From NCBI RefSeq assembly GCF_016107655.1, contig NZ_JABASX010000002.1:1-64000 (forward strand): 64,000 bases of DNA, in the 5' to 3' direction. Position numbers and translations under genes: made by a program. Positions 16,209 to 24,725 of the stretch are shown here, piece after piece. The stretch is from Brevibacterium antiquum (GTDB taxonomy: Bacteria; Actinomycetota; Actinomycetes; Actinomycetales; Brevibacteriaceae). Numbering within the stretch: position 1 is the stretch's first letter; every line of letters begins with the position of its first letter. The notes beneath the pieces are model-generated. The model ran no database searches. It was not told the origin of the DNA and saw only the letters and a program-made list of their open reading frames with translations.

Positions 16209-17984
16209 ATGCGTGTTGCCAGACTGTATCGATTCCCCGTCAAGGGGTTCCCCGCCGAAGAGATCTCCGAGGCGGATGTGCGCACCGAGCGAGGCATCAT
16301 CGGCGACCGGGTCGCCGCGTTCACCAACGGCAGCCTCGACGTCCCCGACGACAGCTGGCACAGATACTCCGCGTTCACCGTGCTCAAGAACAACACCGAC
16401 CTGCAGAGATGGCAGGTGGCACTCGACCTCGCCGAGGTGCCTGAAGGGTCTGCGGCGACCGTGACCCTGACGTCCCCGACCCAGGAGTTCACGACCTTCC
16501 GCACCGATGACCGGGACTCAAGGGCCGCCTCGGCGGACTTCCTCTCTGCCCGCATACCCCCGCAGGGTGACTTCCCTCGCGCACTGAGTGTCGCGGATCA
16601 GGGGATGTTCGATTCCAAGGCCTCGGGAATCTCGATCATCAACCCGGCCACGGTCTCGGCGATCTCCCAGACCGCCGAGGGGCAGGCGGCCCTGTCGCCG
16701 GACGAAACCGAACTCGACCCGCTGCGCTTCCGCGGCAATGTGCTCGTCGAGGGACTCGCTCCCTTCGAGGAGTTCGCACTCATCGGCAAGATCGTCCGCC
16801 TCGGCGGGGTGCGCCTGGCCATCACCCAGGCGATCGAACGCTGCCCGGCGACCACGGTCAACCCCGCCACCACCGAGGTCGACGTCAACGTCCCCCGGGT
16901 CCTGGCCTCGGCGTGCGGCCACCTGCACTGCGGCATCTACGGCCGCATCCTCGAATCCGGCCTGGTCAGCACCGGTGATCAGATCGAGATCGAAGGCGAG
17001 GCCCCACGTGAGCTCGTCAAAACCGCGCGGACCCCGCGCTTCATGACGGTGCTGGGCAGCCAGCAGATCTGCAACGACATCGTCGAGGTCTCACTGCGCG
17101 ATGACCAGGGCTGGATCCGCGAATTCGACGAACCCGGCACCAATCTGCGTGTCCACCTCGAACTGGGCGAACCGTTCTGGCGAACCTATACGATCACGGA
17201 CGTGTCCGAGGACATCGTCCGGGTCGCGGTGCGCACCCAGGGCAAGGGCTCCCGAGCGGTCGCAGAGCTCGCCGCCGGAGAGTCCATTCTCGCCTCCGGC
17301 CCGCACGGAACCATGACCGCCGACAGGGTCTTCGGCGGCACGACCGCGTTGGTCACGGCGGGCATCGGAATCACGCCGAGCCTCGGACTGATGCGCGGGG
17401 CGGAATTGTCCGGCACGGACAAGATCAGGCTCTTCCACGTCGACCGCGACCACCGGACGGCCTGTCTCTGGGACCGCCTGCAGAAGCGGGCCGAGTCTCG
17501 GGCGGTCCCGGTCGAGGCCCACCATCGTGACACCGCGAGCCAGGGCAGGCCGGGTCACGCAGACCTCGTCGACTGGCTGGCAGGCTGCGACAACGTCATG
17601 GTCTGCGGACCCGCCGATTTCACCCGCGCAGTGCTCGACGCCAGCGCCGAAGCCGGAGTCCCGGCAGTGCACCAGGAGATCTTCGCCTCTCCGCACACCG
17701 GCATGAGTGAGGTCATCGCCCAGTGCCCGCCCGCCGAGGTGACCCTGGAGAACTCGGGGACCAGCTTCCTCTGGGAGCCGCAGCAGGGGACCCTGCTCGA
17801 TGCGCTGGAAGCGCGCGGACTGCGTGCCGACAGCTCCTGTCGGGGCGGCTCGTGCGGAACCTGCGCCGTGTCCTTGGCCGCCGGGTCAGTCATCTACCCG
17901 GTGGAGCCCGCCGCGCGGATCACCGCCGACGAGGTGCTCGTGTGCTCCGCCGTCCCCGCCGGGCCCATCAGCCTCGGGATCTGA
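16209..17984 (+). CDS. YcbX-like MOSC molybdenum protein fused to ferredoxin reductase and [2Fe-2S] domains
   Basis: 591 aa. Residues 1-110 resemble the MOSC N-terminal barrel (ARLYRFPVKGFPAE); about 120-270 is the MOSC domain with the expected Cys in ERCPATTVNP as the molybdenum-cofactor ligand; about 280-500 is a ferredoxin-reductase-type FAD/NAD(P) module; about 505-591 is a plant-type [2Fe-2S] domain (CRGGSCGTC plus a later Cys). E. coli YcbX lacks the reductase part and relies on a separate flavoprotein, so this looks like a self-sufficient N-hydroxylated-base reductase. TACAAT lies exactly 6 nt before the ATG (leaderless). It is divergent from csoR; no copper link is implied by its domains. 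Confidence 0.85.
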   Translation: MRVARLYRFPVKGFPAEEISEADVRTERGIIGDRVAAFTNGSLDVPDDSWHRYSAFTVLKNNTDLQRWQVALDLAEVPEGSAATVTLTSPTQEFTTFRTDDRDSRAASADFLSARIPPQGDFPRALSVADQGMFDSKASGISIINPATVSAISQTAEGQAALSPDETELDPLRFRGNVLVEGLAPFEEFALIGKIVRLGGVRLAITQAIERCPATTVNPATTEVDVNVPRVLASACGHLHCGIYGRILESGLVSTGDQIEIEGEAPRELVKTARTPRFMTVLGSQQICNDIVEVSLRDDQGWIREFDEPGTNLRVHLELGEPFWRTYTITDVSEDIVRVAVRTQGKGSRAVAELAAGESILASGPHGTMTADRVFGGTTALVTAGIGITPSLGLMRGAELSGTDKIRLFHVDRDHRTACLWDRLQKRAESRAVPVEAHHRDTASQGRPGHADLVDWLAGCDNVMVCGPADFTRAVLDASAEAGVPAVHQEIFASPHTGMSEVIAQCPPAEVTLENSGTSFLWEPQQGTLLDALEARGLRADSSCRGGSCGTCAVSLAAGSVIYPVEPAARITADEVLVCSAVPAGPISLGI

Positions 17985-18075
17985 ACAGCCTCAGGATCTG
18001 ATGGGCCCCAGCCTCGGACACTGATCGACCCGAGCCTCGGCCTCGGCCTCGGAAACGGATCGACCTCAGTCTCGG
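17961..18075. repeat. degenerate tandem repeat (about 23 bp) running across a stop codon
   Basis: Four degenerate units with the core AGCCTCRGRAYCTGA. The first contains the last codons and the stop (TGA, 17982-17984) of the MOSC-reductase gene; later copies continue into the spacer, the last one expanded by CCTCGG units. Confidence 0.75.
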
Positions 18076-18099
18076 CGCAGTGGGTGGCAGAATGGAGCC

Positions 18100-20142
18100 A
18101 TGCCTAAGGATCCGCGTGCCGCATTGTCAGGAGGACTGACAAGATCAGTGGGACGTGTGAGCCGACGAATGAAGCTCGGTGTGGCCGGACGCATCATGTT
18201 CGCGAACTCGATCATGCTCGTGGGCATCATGGTGCTGACCACGAGTCTCCTCTACATCCAGCTCTCCCAGCTGAATCAGAAGCGCGAACAGGACCTGCTG
18301 CGCTCTGCGGCTGACAATATGTCGATCTCGCTGAGCCTCGTCGGGTCCGGTGAGACCAGTTCGGCCGATTTCATCGACCAGGACTCGCATGACAACGTCG
18401 AGACGATGCTCGGCAATGTCGTGAGCGAATACGACTTCGATGTGGCCGCAGTCGTCCCGATCGACTACTTTGTCACCTCTCCGTCCTTGGGTTCATCGAA
18501 CCGGCAGGAGCGCAACGAAGCGAATATCGTGTCCTCGAACTCGGGCGATGTGCCCGATGACTCCATCGATCAGCTCGCCGCAGCAGTCGACGGTTCGCAG
18601 GTCTCCGACGGTGAGTCCATCGTCCGCTTCCTCCACGACGGCGGTCCCGGCGGGGGCACGATGTACGTCATCAGTCCGGTCTTCGCGAAGCACCTCGGCG
18701 TTGATGAAGTCGGTCCCAACACCGTCGTCGGTGCCGTCATCGTCGGCAACTCCGCCGATTCGGTGCGGGAGGGCTTCTTGGCCCAGAGCAACTGGCTCAT
18801 CGGCATCGCCATCACGACTCTGGTCCTGGGCATCGCCGCCTCCTGGGCGACCTCCCGCGGCCTGCGCCGAGTCACCGGAGACTACGGGGCCACGGAGCTG
18901 CGCAACATGCTCGAGTTCTACTCTTCGGTGCTCAAGGCCGTATCTGAAGGCCTGCTGCTCGTCGACCGCTCGACGGGCATCGTCCTCATCAACGCCGATG
19001 CACGCGAACTGCTGGGGCTTCCCTCTGCCGGCGGGGGCTCCACGGGTGAGGAGATCCCAGGCACCGACGACCCAGTCGGGGCGACCTCGCCGATCGGCGG
19101 CATCGCGCTGCGCGACCTCCATCTGCCCGATGCCCTCATCGATCTGCTCTCGTCTGGTCGGTGGGCCCGCGATGAGATCCACTACACCGACGATCGGGTG
19201 CTCGTCGTCAATCAGCAGCCCACCGATGCCGCCAGCGACACCTGGGTCGTGACGATGCGCGACCACACCGAACTCGCCGAACTCTCCGGTGAACTCGTCT
19301 CCGTCCGATCGTTCTCCGACTCACTGCGCGCACAGACCCATGAATACGCGAACCGACTCCATATGGTCGTCTCCCTGCTGGAGACCGGACATGTCGACGA
19401 GGCGATCGATTTCGCGGCCAAGGACCTCGATGACCTCAACCGGGTCGCCGGCGATGGCCAGATGAGCTTCGACCACCCCGTGCTCTCCGCACTGCTGCTG
19501 TCGAAGATCGCCCAAGCCGCCGAGGTGGGCATCGACATGACGGTGGACACGGCGAGACTCTCGGGCCGCCTCGGCGGGGACGACCGTGACCTGGCGACCA
19601 TCCTCGGCAACCTCATCGACAACGCATTCGACGCCCTGAGCAGGCAGGACGTGCTGCCTGAGCACAAGCGAGTGCATGTGCACCTGAGCGGGGCAGGCGG
19701 GGCAGGCGGCTTCACGATCGAGGTCAGCGACGATGGTCCGGGCATCGACGAAGAGTACGTCGACGCGATCTTCGAGCGGGGCTGGTCGACCAAGCACGAC
19801 GGCGTCGAGACCGACAAGGGACTCGGCCGACAGGAGACCGGCACCCGTGGGGTCGGACTGTCATTGGTCGTCCAGGCGATCCGGCGCCTCGGCGGGGCCG
19901 TGGATGTGCAGGGCCGAGGTGAGGACTGCGACGATTTCCAGGGTGCTGTGCTCACGGTGTGGCTGCCCGACGGTGAGTACGTCGATCCCGGTGCGCTCGG
20001 CCAGACATCCGGGCACCTCACCTCGGGTGCTGCGGCATCGAACCAGCCGCGGACGGGAAATCCGCCCACGGGGCCGATCCAGATCGTGCGTGACGACCGC
20101 GACGACCGCGACGACCGCGACGACCGCGACGACCGCGACTGA
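18100..20142 (+). CDS. CitA/DcuS-type sensor histidine kinase
   Basis: 680 aa. A membrane helix near residues 31-53, an extracytoplasmic PAS-like sensor to about 220, a second helix near 228-247, a cytoplasmic PAS region (about 265-390), and a SpoOB-type dimerisation helix with H414 in AQTHEYANRLH, as in DcuS/CitA. The HATPase domain follows (NLIDNAFDAL, DDGPGID, GVGLSLV). Such kinases usually sense di- or tricarboxylates. The last 16 residues are a DDR repeat encoded by a 9-bp tandem array. The start has CAGAAT 6 nt upstream. The matching response regulator lies 1.7 kb downstream, beyond the thiolase gene. Confidence 0.88.
   Translation: MPKDPRAALSGGLTRSVGRVSRRMKLGVAGRIMFANSIMLVGIMVLTTSLLYIQLSQLNQKREQDLLRSAADNMSISLSLVGSGETSSADFIDQDSHDNVETMLGNVVSEYDFDVAAVVPIDYFVTSPSLGSSNRQERNEANIVSSNSGDVPDDSIDQLAAAVDGSQVSDGESIVRFLHDGGPGGGTMYVISPVFAKHLGVDEVGPNTVVGAVIVGNSADSVREGFLAQSNWLIGIAITTLVLGIAASWATSRGLRRVTGDYGATELRNMLEFYSSVLKAVSEGLLLVDRSTGIVLINADARELLGLPSAGGGSTGEEIPGTDDPVGATSPIGGIALRDLHLPDALIDLLSSGRWARDEIHYTDDRVLVVNQQPTDAASDTWVVTMRDHTELAELSGELVSVRSFSDSLRAQTHEYANRLHMVVSLLETGHVDEAIDFAAKDLDDLNRVAGDGQMSFDHPVLSALLLSKIAQAAEVGIDMTVDTARLSGRLGGDDRDLATILGNLIDNAFDALSRQDVLPEHKRVHVHLSGAGGAGGFTIEVSDDGPGIDEEYVDAIFERGWSTKHDGVETDKGLGRQETGTRGVGLSLVVQAIRRLGGAVDVQGRGEDCDDFQGAVLTVWLPDGEYVDPGALGQTSGHLTSGAAASNQPRTGNPPTGPIQIVRDDRDDRDDRDDRDDRD
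20092..20136 (+). repeat. 9-bp tandem repeat, five perfect copies, at the kinase C-terminus
   Basis: GACGACCGC is repeated five times and followed by GACTGA, so the kinase ends in repeated Asp-Asp-Arg. Perfect copies suggest recent or ongoing expansion. Confidence 0.92.
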
Positions 20143-20343
20143 GCCGCCGGCGGCCCGGCAGTTCGCGCCAACTTCGCCGGCGGCCGGCAGTCTGAGCTGC
20201 TCAGCGGGCGGCCGCCAGTGTTGGGCGACGTCCCAATGAATGAAACATTTCCGCGCCATCGCCTCGATCCGGCTTAGGCTGTGCAGGAATGCCGGGCTGG
20301 TGACCACGTGTCAGCGGCTGAAGCGAAAACGAGTGGAGGAACT

Positions 20344-21561
20344 ATGGACCAGGACATCGTCGTTTGCGAACCGCTGCGCACCGCAATCGGAGGGTTCGGA
20401 GGACAGTTCCGCGACATCCCCGCCCACGAGCTCTCTGCCACCGTCGTCCGCGAGCTCATGGCCAGGACCGGACTCGATCCCGAACTCGTTGCCGACGTCA
20501 TCATGGGGCAGGGCTACTCCACCTCCGAGGCACCCGCCATCGGCCGTGTCACCGCACTCGATGCCGGCTTGCCCGTCACGGTTCCCGGTCGCCAGGTCGA
20601 CCGCCGCTGCGGTTCGGGACTGCAGGCCGTCGTCGACGCCGCGATGATGGTCGGCTCGGGCAATGGTGACTTCGTCATCGCCGGTGGCGTCGAGTCGATG
20701 TCCCACGCACCCTTCTACAACGACACCATCCGTTGGGGAGTCCGCGGCGGCAACGCCGAATTCACCGACTCCCTGGGACGTGGTCGTACGACGCCAGGCG
20801 GGAAGAATTACCCCGTCGAAGGCGGCATGCTCGAGACCGCAGAGAACCTGCGCCGCGAGTACTCGATCGGCCGCGAAGAGCAGGACGAACTCGCATACAA
20901 CTCACACCAGCGTGCAGCCGCAGCCGCCAAGGACGGACGCTTCGCCGAAGAGATCGTGCCGGTGACGATCCCCGGCACCCGCAGAGTCGCCGAACACCAG
21001 GTCGACGCCGATGAGCACATCCGTCCCGACACCAGCATCGACAAGCTCGCCAAGCTGCGCCCCATCCTGGGCAAGGGTGATGACCAGGCGACGGTCACCG
21101 CAGGAAACGCTTCGGGACAGAACGACGGAGCTGCAGCGAGCATCGTCACCACCCGCGCCGCCGCCGAGGCGCAGGGGCTCAAGCCGCTCGGCCGTCTGGT
21201 CAGCTGGGCAGTGGCCGGCGTGCCGCCGAAGACCATGGGCATCGGCCCCGTCCCGGCCACCGCCAAGGCACTCGAGAAGGCCGGGCTGAGCTTGGCCGAC
21301 ATCGACCTCATCGAACTCAACGAGGCCTTCGCCGCCCAGGCGCTGTCGGTGACCCGCGAATGGGGCTTCGGCAAGGACGACTTCGACCGCCTCAACGTCA
21401 ACGGCTCCGGAATCTCCCTGGGCCACCCGGTCGGTGCGACCGGCGGCCGGATTCTGGCGACGATGCTGCGCGAGATGGAGCGCCGCGACGCTCGCTACGG
21501 ACTCGAGACCATGTGCATCGGCGGAGGCCAGGGCATCGCCGCAATCTTCGAGCGCGCCTGA
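20344..21561 (+). CDS. thiolase (acetyl-CoA C-acyltransferase)
   Basis: 405 aa, complete. Catalytic residues are all visible: C89 (DRRCGSGLQA), H361 (GHPVGATGG) and C391 (CIGGGQG), plus NEAFAAQ near 325. It either cleaves 3-ketoacyl-CoA in beta-oxidation or condenses two acetyl-CoA; sequence alone does not decide. TGGAGGAACT before the ATG is a good ribosome site and fixes the start. It is inserted between the kinase and response-regulator genes of a CitA/CitB-type system, all in one direction, so it could be co-regulated with them or be their target. Confidence 0.92.
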   Translation: MDQDIVVCEPLRTAIGGFGGQFRDIPAHELSATVVRELMARTGLDPELVADVIMGQGYSTSEAPAIGRVTALDAGLPVTVPGRQVDRRCGSGLQAVVDAAMMVGSGNGDFVIAGGVESMSHAPFYNDTIRWGVRGGNAEFTDSLGRGRTTPGGKNYPVEGGMLETAENLRREYSIGREEQDELAYNSHQRAAAAAKDGRFAEEIVPVTIPGTRRVAEHQVDADEHIRPDTSIDKLAKLRPILGKGDDQATVTAGNASGQNDGAAASIVTTRAAAEAQGLKPLGRLVSWAVAGVPPKTMGIGPVPATAKALEKAGLSLADIDLIELNEAFAAQALSVTREWGFGKDDFDRLNVNGSGISLGHPVGATGGRILATMLREMERRDARYGLETMCIGGGQGIAAIFERA

Positions 21562-21595
21562 GGCTCTGCTGCCGCCAGCGGCGTTCGGCACGGTC

Positions 21596-21655
21596 AACAG
21601 TCGGTAAATGGTGGTCGCCGAACGGCCAATATTCGACCACCATCTACCGACTGTT
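21596..21655. repeat. intergenic 60-bp inverted repeat
   Basis: Arms 21596-21617 and 21634-21655 pair at 21 of 22 positions (AACAGTCGGTAAATGGTGG against its complement) around a 16-nt loop. No T run follows, so it is not a standard terminator, although it lies 35 nt after the thiolase stop. Confidence 0.85.
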
Positions 21656-21802
21656 CGCTGAAGAGCCGGCTGAGAGCTCACTCTGCCGGCTCCACTGCTC
21701 CTCCGGGCCATCCAGGCGGCGTTGCGATCCTGTGTCACGGATGTGCCCAGGCTGTAACACGAACAGGGGCAGACCCGCAATGGCGACGGTTAGACTGGCG
21801 GC

Positions 21803-22537
21803 ATGTCAGATACAACTGCGCCTGAGTCGAGCATCGGTGTGCTCGTGGTTGAGGACGAGGCAGTCGCCGCCCGAGCCCACGCGAAGTACATCGAGCGCAT
21901 CGACGGCTATCACCTCGCCGGCGTGGCGAAGAACGCCACTCAGGCGATGGCTGCTCTGACCGGAAAGATCTACGGTCTCAATGCGGACTGCATCAACCTC
22001 GTCCTCCTCGACATGAACCTCCCCGACGGCCACGGACTGCAGGTCTGCCGGGCCATCCGCGGTCATCGCGTCGACGTCGACATCATCGCCGTCACCGCGG
22101 CCCGGGACATGCAGATCGTGCAGGAGGCACTGTCCTACGGTGTTGCCCAATACATCATCAAACCGTTCACCTTCCCGGTCTTCAAGTCCAAACTCGAGGC
22201 ATACTCCTCCTTCCGCAACAGCCTCGGCGGGGACAGCACCGAAGGCGAGGTCACCCAGACCGACGTCGACACCGCAATCGCAGCACTGCGCACCCACACG
22301 GTGACTGCGACTGCCAAGGGCGTCCCGGATGCCGTGCAGTCCGAAGTGAAATCCGTCCTCGACGCCAAACCCGGACAGTCCGCCGCCGAGGTGGCCGAGG
22401 GTCTCGGCGTCTCCCGAGTGACCGCACGTCGATACTTGGAGGCCATGGCCGACGCGGGCATGCTCGCCCGCCGACCCCGGTACGGAGCGGCCGGCCGGCC
22501 GGTGCTCGAATACACCGTCGTCACCGAGGACGCCTGA
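21803..22537 (+). CDS. CitB/DpiA-type response regulator
   Basis: 244 aa. Receiver domain about residues 11-130 with E18/D19, phospho-acceptor D70 (VLLDMNLPDG) and K120 (YIIKPF). The C-terminal part holds a helix-turn-helix (AAEVAEGLGVSRVTARRYLEAM) and a wing, as in CitB/DcuR regulators. Its kinase is almost certainly the CitA/DcuS-type protein encoded upstream. TAGACT lies exactly 6 nt before the ATG, so it has its own leaderless promoter and does not depend on read-through from the thiolase. No dicarboxylate transporter is adjacent; the nearest transporter candidate is the MHS protein at 29 kb. Confidence 0.9.
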   Translation: MSDTTAPESSIGVLVVEDEAVAARAHAKYIERIDGYHLAGVAKNATQAMAALTGKIYGLNADCINLVLLDMNLPDGHGLQVCRAIRGHRVDVDIIAVTAARDMQIVQEALSYGVAQYIIKPFTFPVFKSKLEAYSSFRNSLGGDSTEGEVTQTDVDTAIAALRTHTVTATAKGVPDAVQSEVKSVLDAKPGQSAAEVAEGLGVSRVTARRYLEAMADAGMLARRPRYGAAGRPVLEYTVVTEDA

Positions 22538-22598
22538 ACCACCCCCTCGACACCCGGACCTCGATCCCCACCACCCTCGGAGCCCGGATTCGTACCCC

Positions 22599-22645
22599 GC
22601 GCGTTCACCCAGACGCGTGTTCACCCAGACGCGTGTTCACCCGAC
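22599..22645. repeat. 16-bp direct repeat, three copies
   Basis: GCGYGTTCACCCAGAC-type units occur three times in tandem (third truncated by a base), with a fourth related TTCACCCAC at 22652, between the response regulator and the penicillin-binding protein. A regulator array or slippage product. Confidence 0.75.
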
Positions 22646-22715
22646 TGCTAGTTCACCCACCCGCTCGCGCGCCCGCCAAGTGGACTTACCGAGTGAGCGC
22701 ATCGATGATTGACCT

Positions 22716-24689
22716 ATGACAAAGAAGTCCACAACCTGGCTGGCCATCGCAATCGTCGTCGTGCTGCTGGTCGGCGCGGGCACCTTCGCCTTCTTCGCAT
22801 TGCCCCTCAAAGCAGAGACCGCAGCCGAAGACGCCACCGCCGACCTCAACAGCGGAACCATCGAATCGAGCGTCTGGTCGGATGAGAAGACGGCGAAGAA
22901 GCTGCACGAACTGGTCCTCGGAACTGTCGCTCAGAGCATGAAGAAGCGCTCGGTCGAGCTCACCGGCACCGAGAAGCATGGTGACGACGTGATCGCGACA
23001 CTGAAGTGGACATGGACGAACCAGGATGGAGAGCCCTGGGAATACACCTCCGAGCTTCCTCTGCACAAGAGGGGTCTGCTCTGGTCGGCCGAGCTCACCC
23101 CCACGGTGCTTCACCCGGACCTCGACGACGGCCGAGTCCTCGTCTCGCAGAAGAGCCCCGGCGAACGCGGTGCGATCCTCGGTGAGGACGAGAAAGAGCT
23201 GATGACCGAGGGGCCCGTCGTCGATATCGGCATCCACCCGGCCAAACTCAAAGAAGCCGGGGGCGGCAACAGCGAAGGTGGCCAGGACACTCTCACCACG
23301 CTTCAGGACGAACTCGATATCGATCTCAAGGCGCTCAAGGAGCGCATCGACAAGGCCGAACCCGAGCAGTTCGTTCCCGTCATCACCTTGCGCGAGAGCG
23401 ACTACAAAAAGGTCAAGGACACGATTCACTCCCTGCCCGGCACCGTCTTCAACTCGCACACTCAGCCGCTGAGCCGGAAGAAGGGCTTCGCGGGTCCGAC
23501 GCTGGGAACGGCCGGAGCCGCCAGCGCCGAGGAGGTCGAGGCCTCGGACGGAAAGCTCACCGGCGAGTCCGTCGTGGGCAAAAGCGGAATCCAGAAGGCC
23601 TTCGACGAAGACCTGAGCGGGCCGGGCAGCGAAGCGATCTACATCGCGGACGCCGAGAAGGACAGCGGCGACGAAGGCGCCGGCGAAGGCAGCGATTCCG
23701 ACGAAGGCAAGGCCGCCGAGCCCGTGCTGGTTCACGAATTCCCCGATCATGACGGCGAGGACATCACCACGACACTCAATGTCGGCGTGCAGGAGGCCGC
23801 AGACGAAGCGGCCGCGACGGGCAAGAAGCCCACGGCTCTCGTAGCGATCCGGCCCAGCGACGGTCACATCATCGCTGTGGCCAACCAAGATCCCGAAGGT
23901 GCCGCCTGGGACAGGGCGCTGACAGGGCAGTACGCGCCCGGGTCGGTGTTCAAGATCGCCTCGGGCCTCGCCCTGCTGGAGTCAGGTGTCGACGCGAAGA
24001 CGACTCTCGACTGCCCGAAGACCACAACGGTTGATGGAAAGAGCTTCAAGAACGCCGAAGACCATGTCCTGGGCGAGGTGGCCTTCGAAGATGACTTCGC
24101 CGAATCCTGCAACACCGCGTTCGTCAATGCCGCGGAGAAGGTCTCGGCCTCGGACGTGGCGAATGCGGCGTCGAGCCTGGGCATGGACGACGTCGATCTC
24201 GGAGTCGATGCGAAGATGGCGACCGTTCCCAGCGAAGATGACGCGGTGACGCACGCGGCGCAGATGATCGGTCAGGGCAAGGTCAATTCCAGCCCTCTCG
24301 CGGTGGCGGTGATGGCCGCCTCCGTGGCCGCGGGAGACACGGTCGATCCGCTCCTCATCGTCTCTGGCGAAAGCGAGGATGAGAGCGGCGGTGAAAGCGA
24401 GAGGAAGAGCAGCCAGGTGATCGACGCCGATGCCGTCACGACGATGCAGAAGCTCATGCGCCGGGCCGTCACCGACGGGACTGCCGATGCGCTGAAGGAC
24501 GTCCCCGGCGAACCGGTCCACGGCAAGACCGGCACCGCCGAATACGGTGGAGAGACCCCTCCGCGCACCCACTCCTGGTTCGCCGGGTATCAGGGCGATG
24601 TGGCCGTGGCCGTCCTCGTTGAGGACGGCGGATTCGGCGCCGAGGCGGCTGTGCCGGTGGCGAAGACGTTCTTCACAGAGCTCAACTGA
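22716..24689 (+). CDS. class B penicillin-binding protein
   Basis: 657 aa. A single N-terminal membrane helix (about residues 8-30), an NTF2/MecA-N-like region (to about 130), a middle pedestal region, and a transpeptidase domain with all three motifs: S410-V-F-K413, S464-C-N466 and K604-T-G606. It should cross-link peptidoglycan outside the membrane, and the MecA-N-like region is typical of the PbpA/PBP2a side of the family. An acidic Gly/Glu/Ser insert (about 308-330) and another near 553-570 look like surface loops. GATGAT lies 6 nt before the ATG. It stands alone, without rodA or ftsW next to it. Confidence 0.88.
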   Translation: MTKKSTTWLAIAIVVVLLVGAGTFAFFALPLKAETAAEDATADLNSGTIESSVWSDEKTAKKLHELVLGTVAQSMKKRSVELTGTEKHGDDVIATLKWTWTNQDGEPWEYTSELPLHKRGLLWSAELTPTVLHPDLDDGRVLVSQKSPGERGAILGEDEKELMTEGPVVDIGIHPAKLKEAGGGNSEGGQDTLTTLQDELDIDLKALKERIDKAEPEQFVPVITLRESDYKKVKDTIHSLPGTVFNSHTQPLSRKKGFAGPTLGTAGAASAEEVEASDGKLTGESVVGKSGIQKAFDEDLSGPGSEAIYIADAEKDSGDEGAGEGSDSDEGKAAEPVLVHEFPDHDGEDITTTLNVGVQEAADEAAATGKKPTALVAIRPSDGHIIAVANQDPEGAAWDRALTGQYAPGSVFKIASGLALLESGVDAKTTLDCPKTTTVDGKSFKNAEDHVLGEVAFEDDFAESCNTAFVNAAEKVSASDVANAASSLGMDDVDLGVDAKMATVPSEDDAVTHAAQMIGQGKVNSSPLAVAVMAASVAAGDTVDPLLIVSGESEDESGGESERKSSQVIDADAVTTMQKLMRRAVTDGTADALKDVPGEPVHGKTGTAEYGGETPPRTHSWFAGYQGDVAVAVLVEDGGFGAEAAVPVAKTFFTELN

Positions 24690-24725
24690 GGAAGGACCTC
24701 ACCCGAGCTGCCCAGCGGAAGAACC

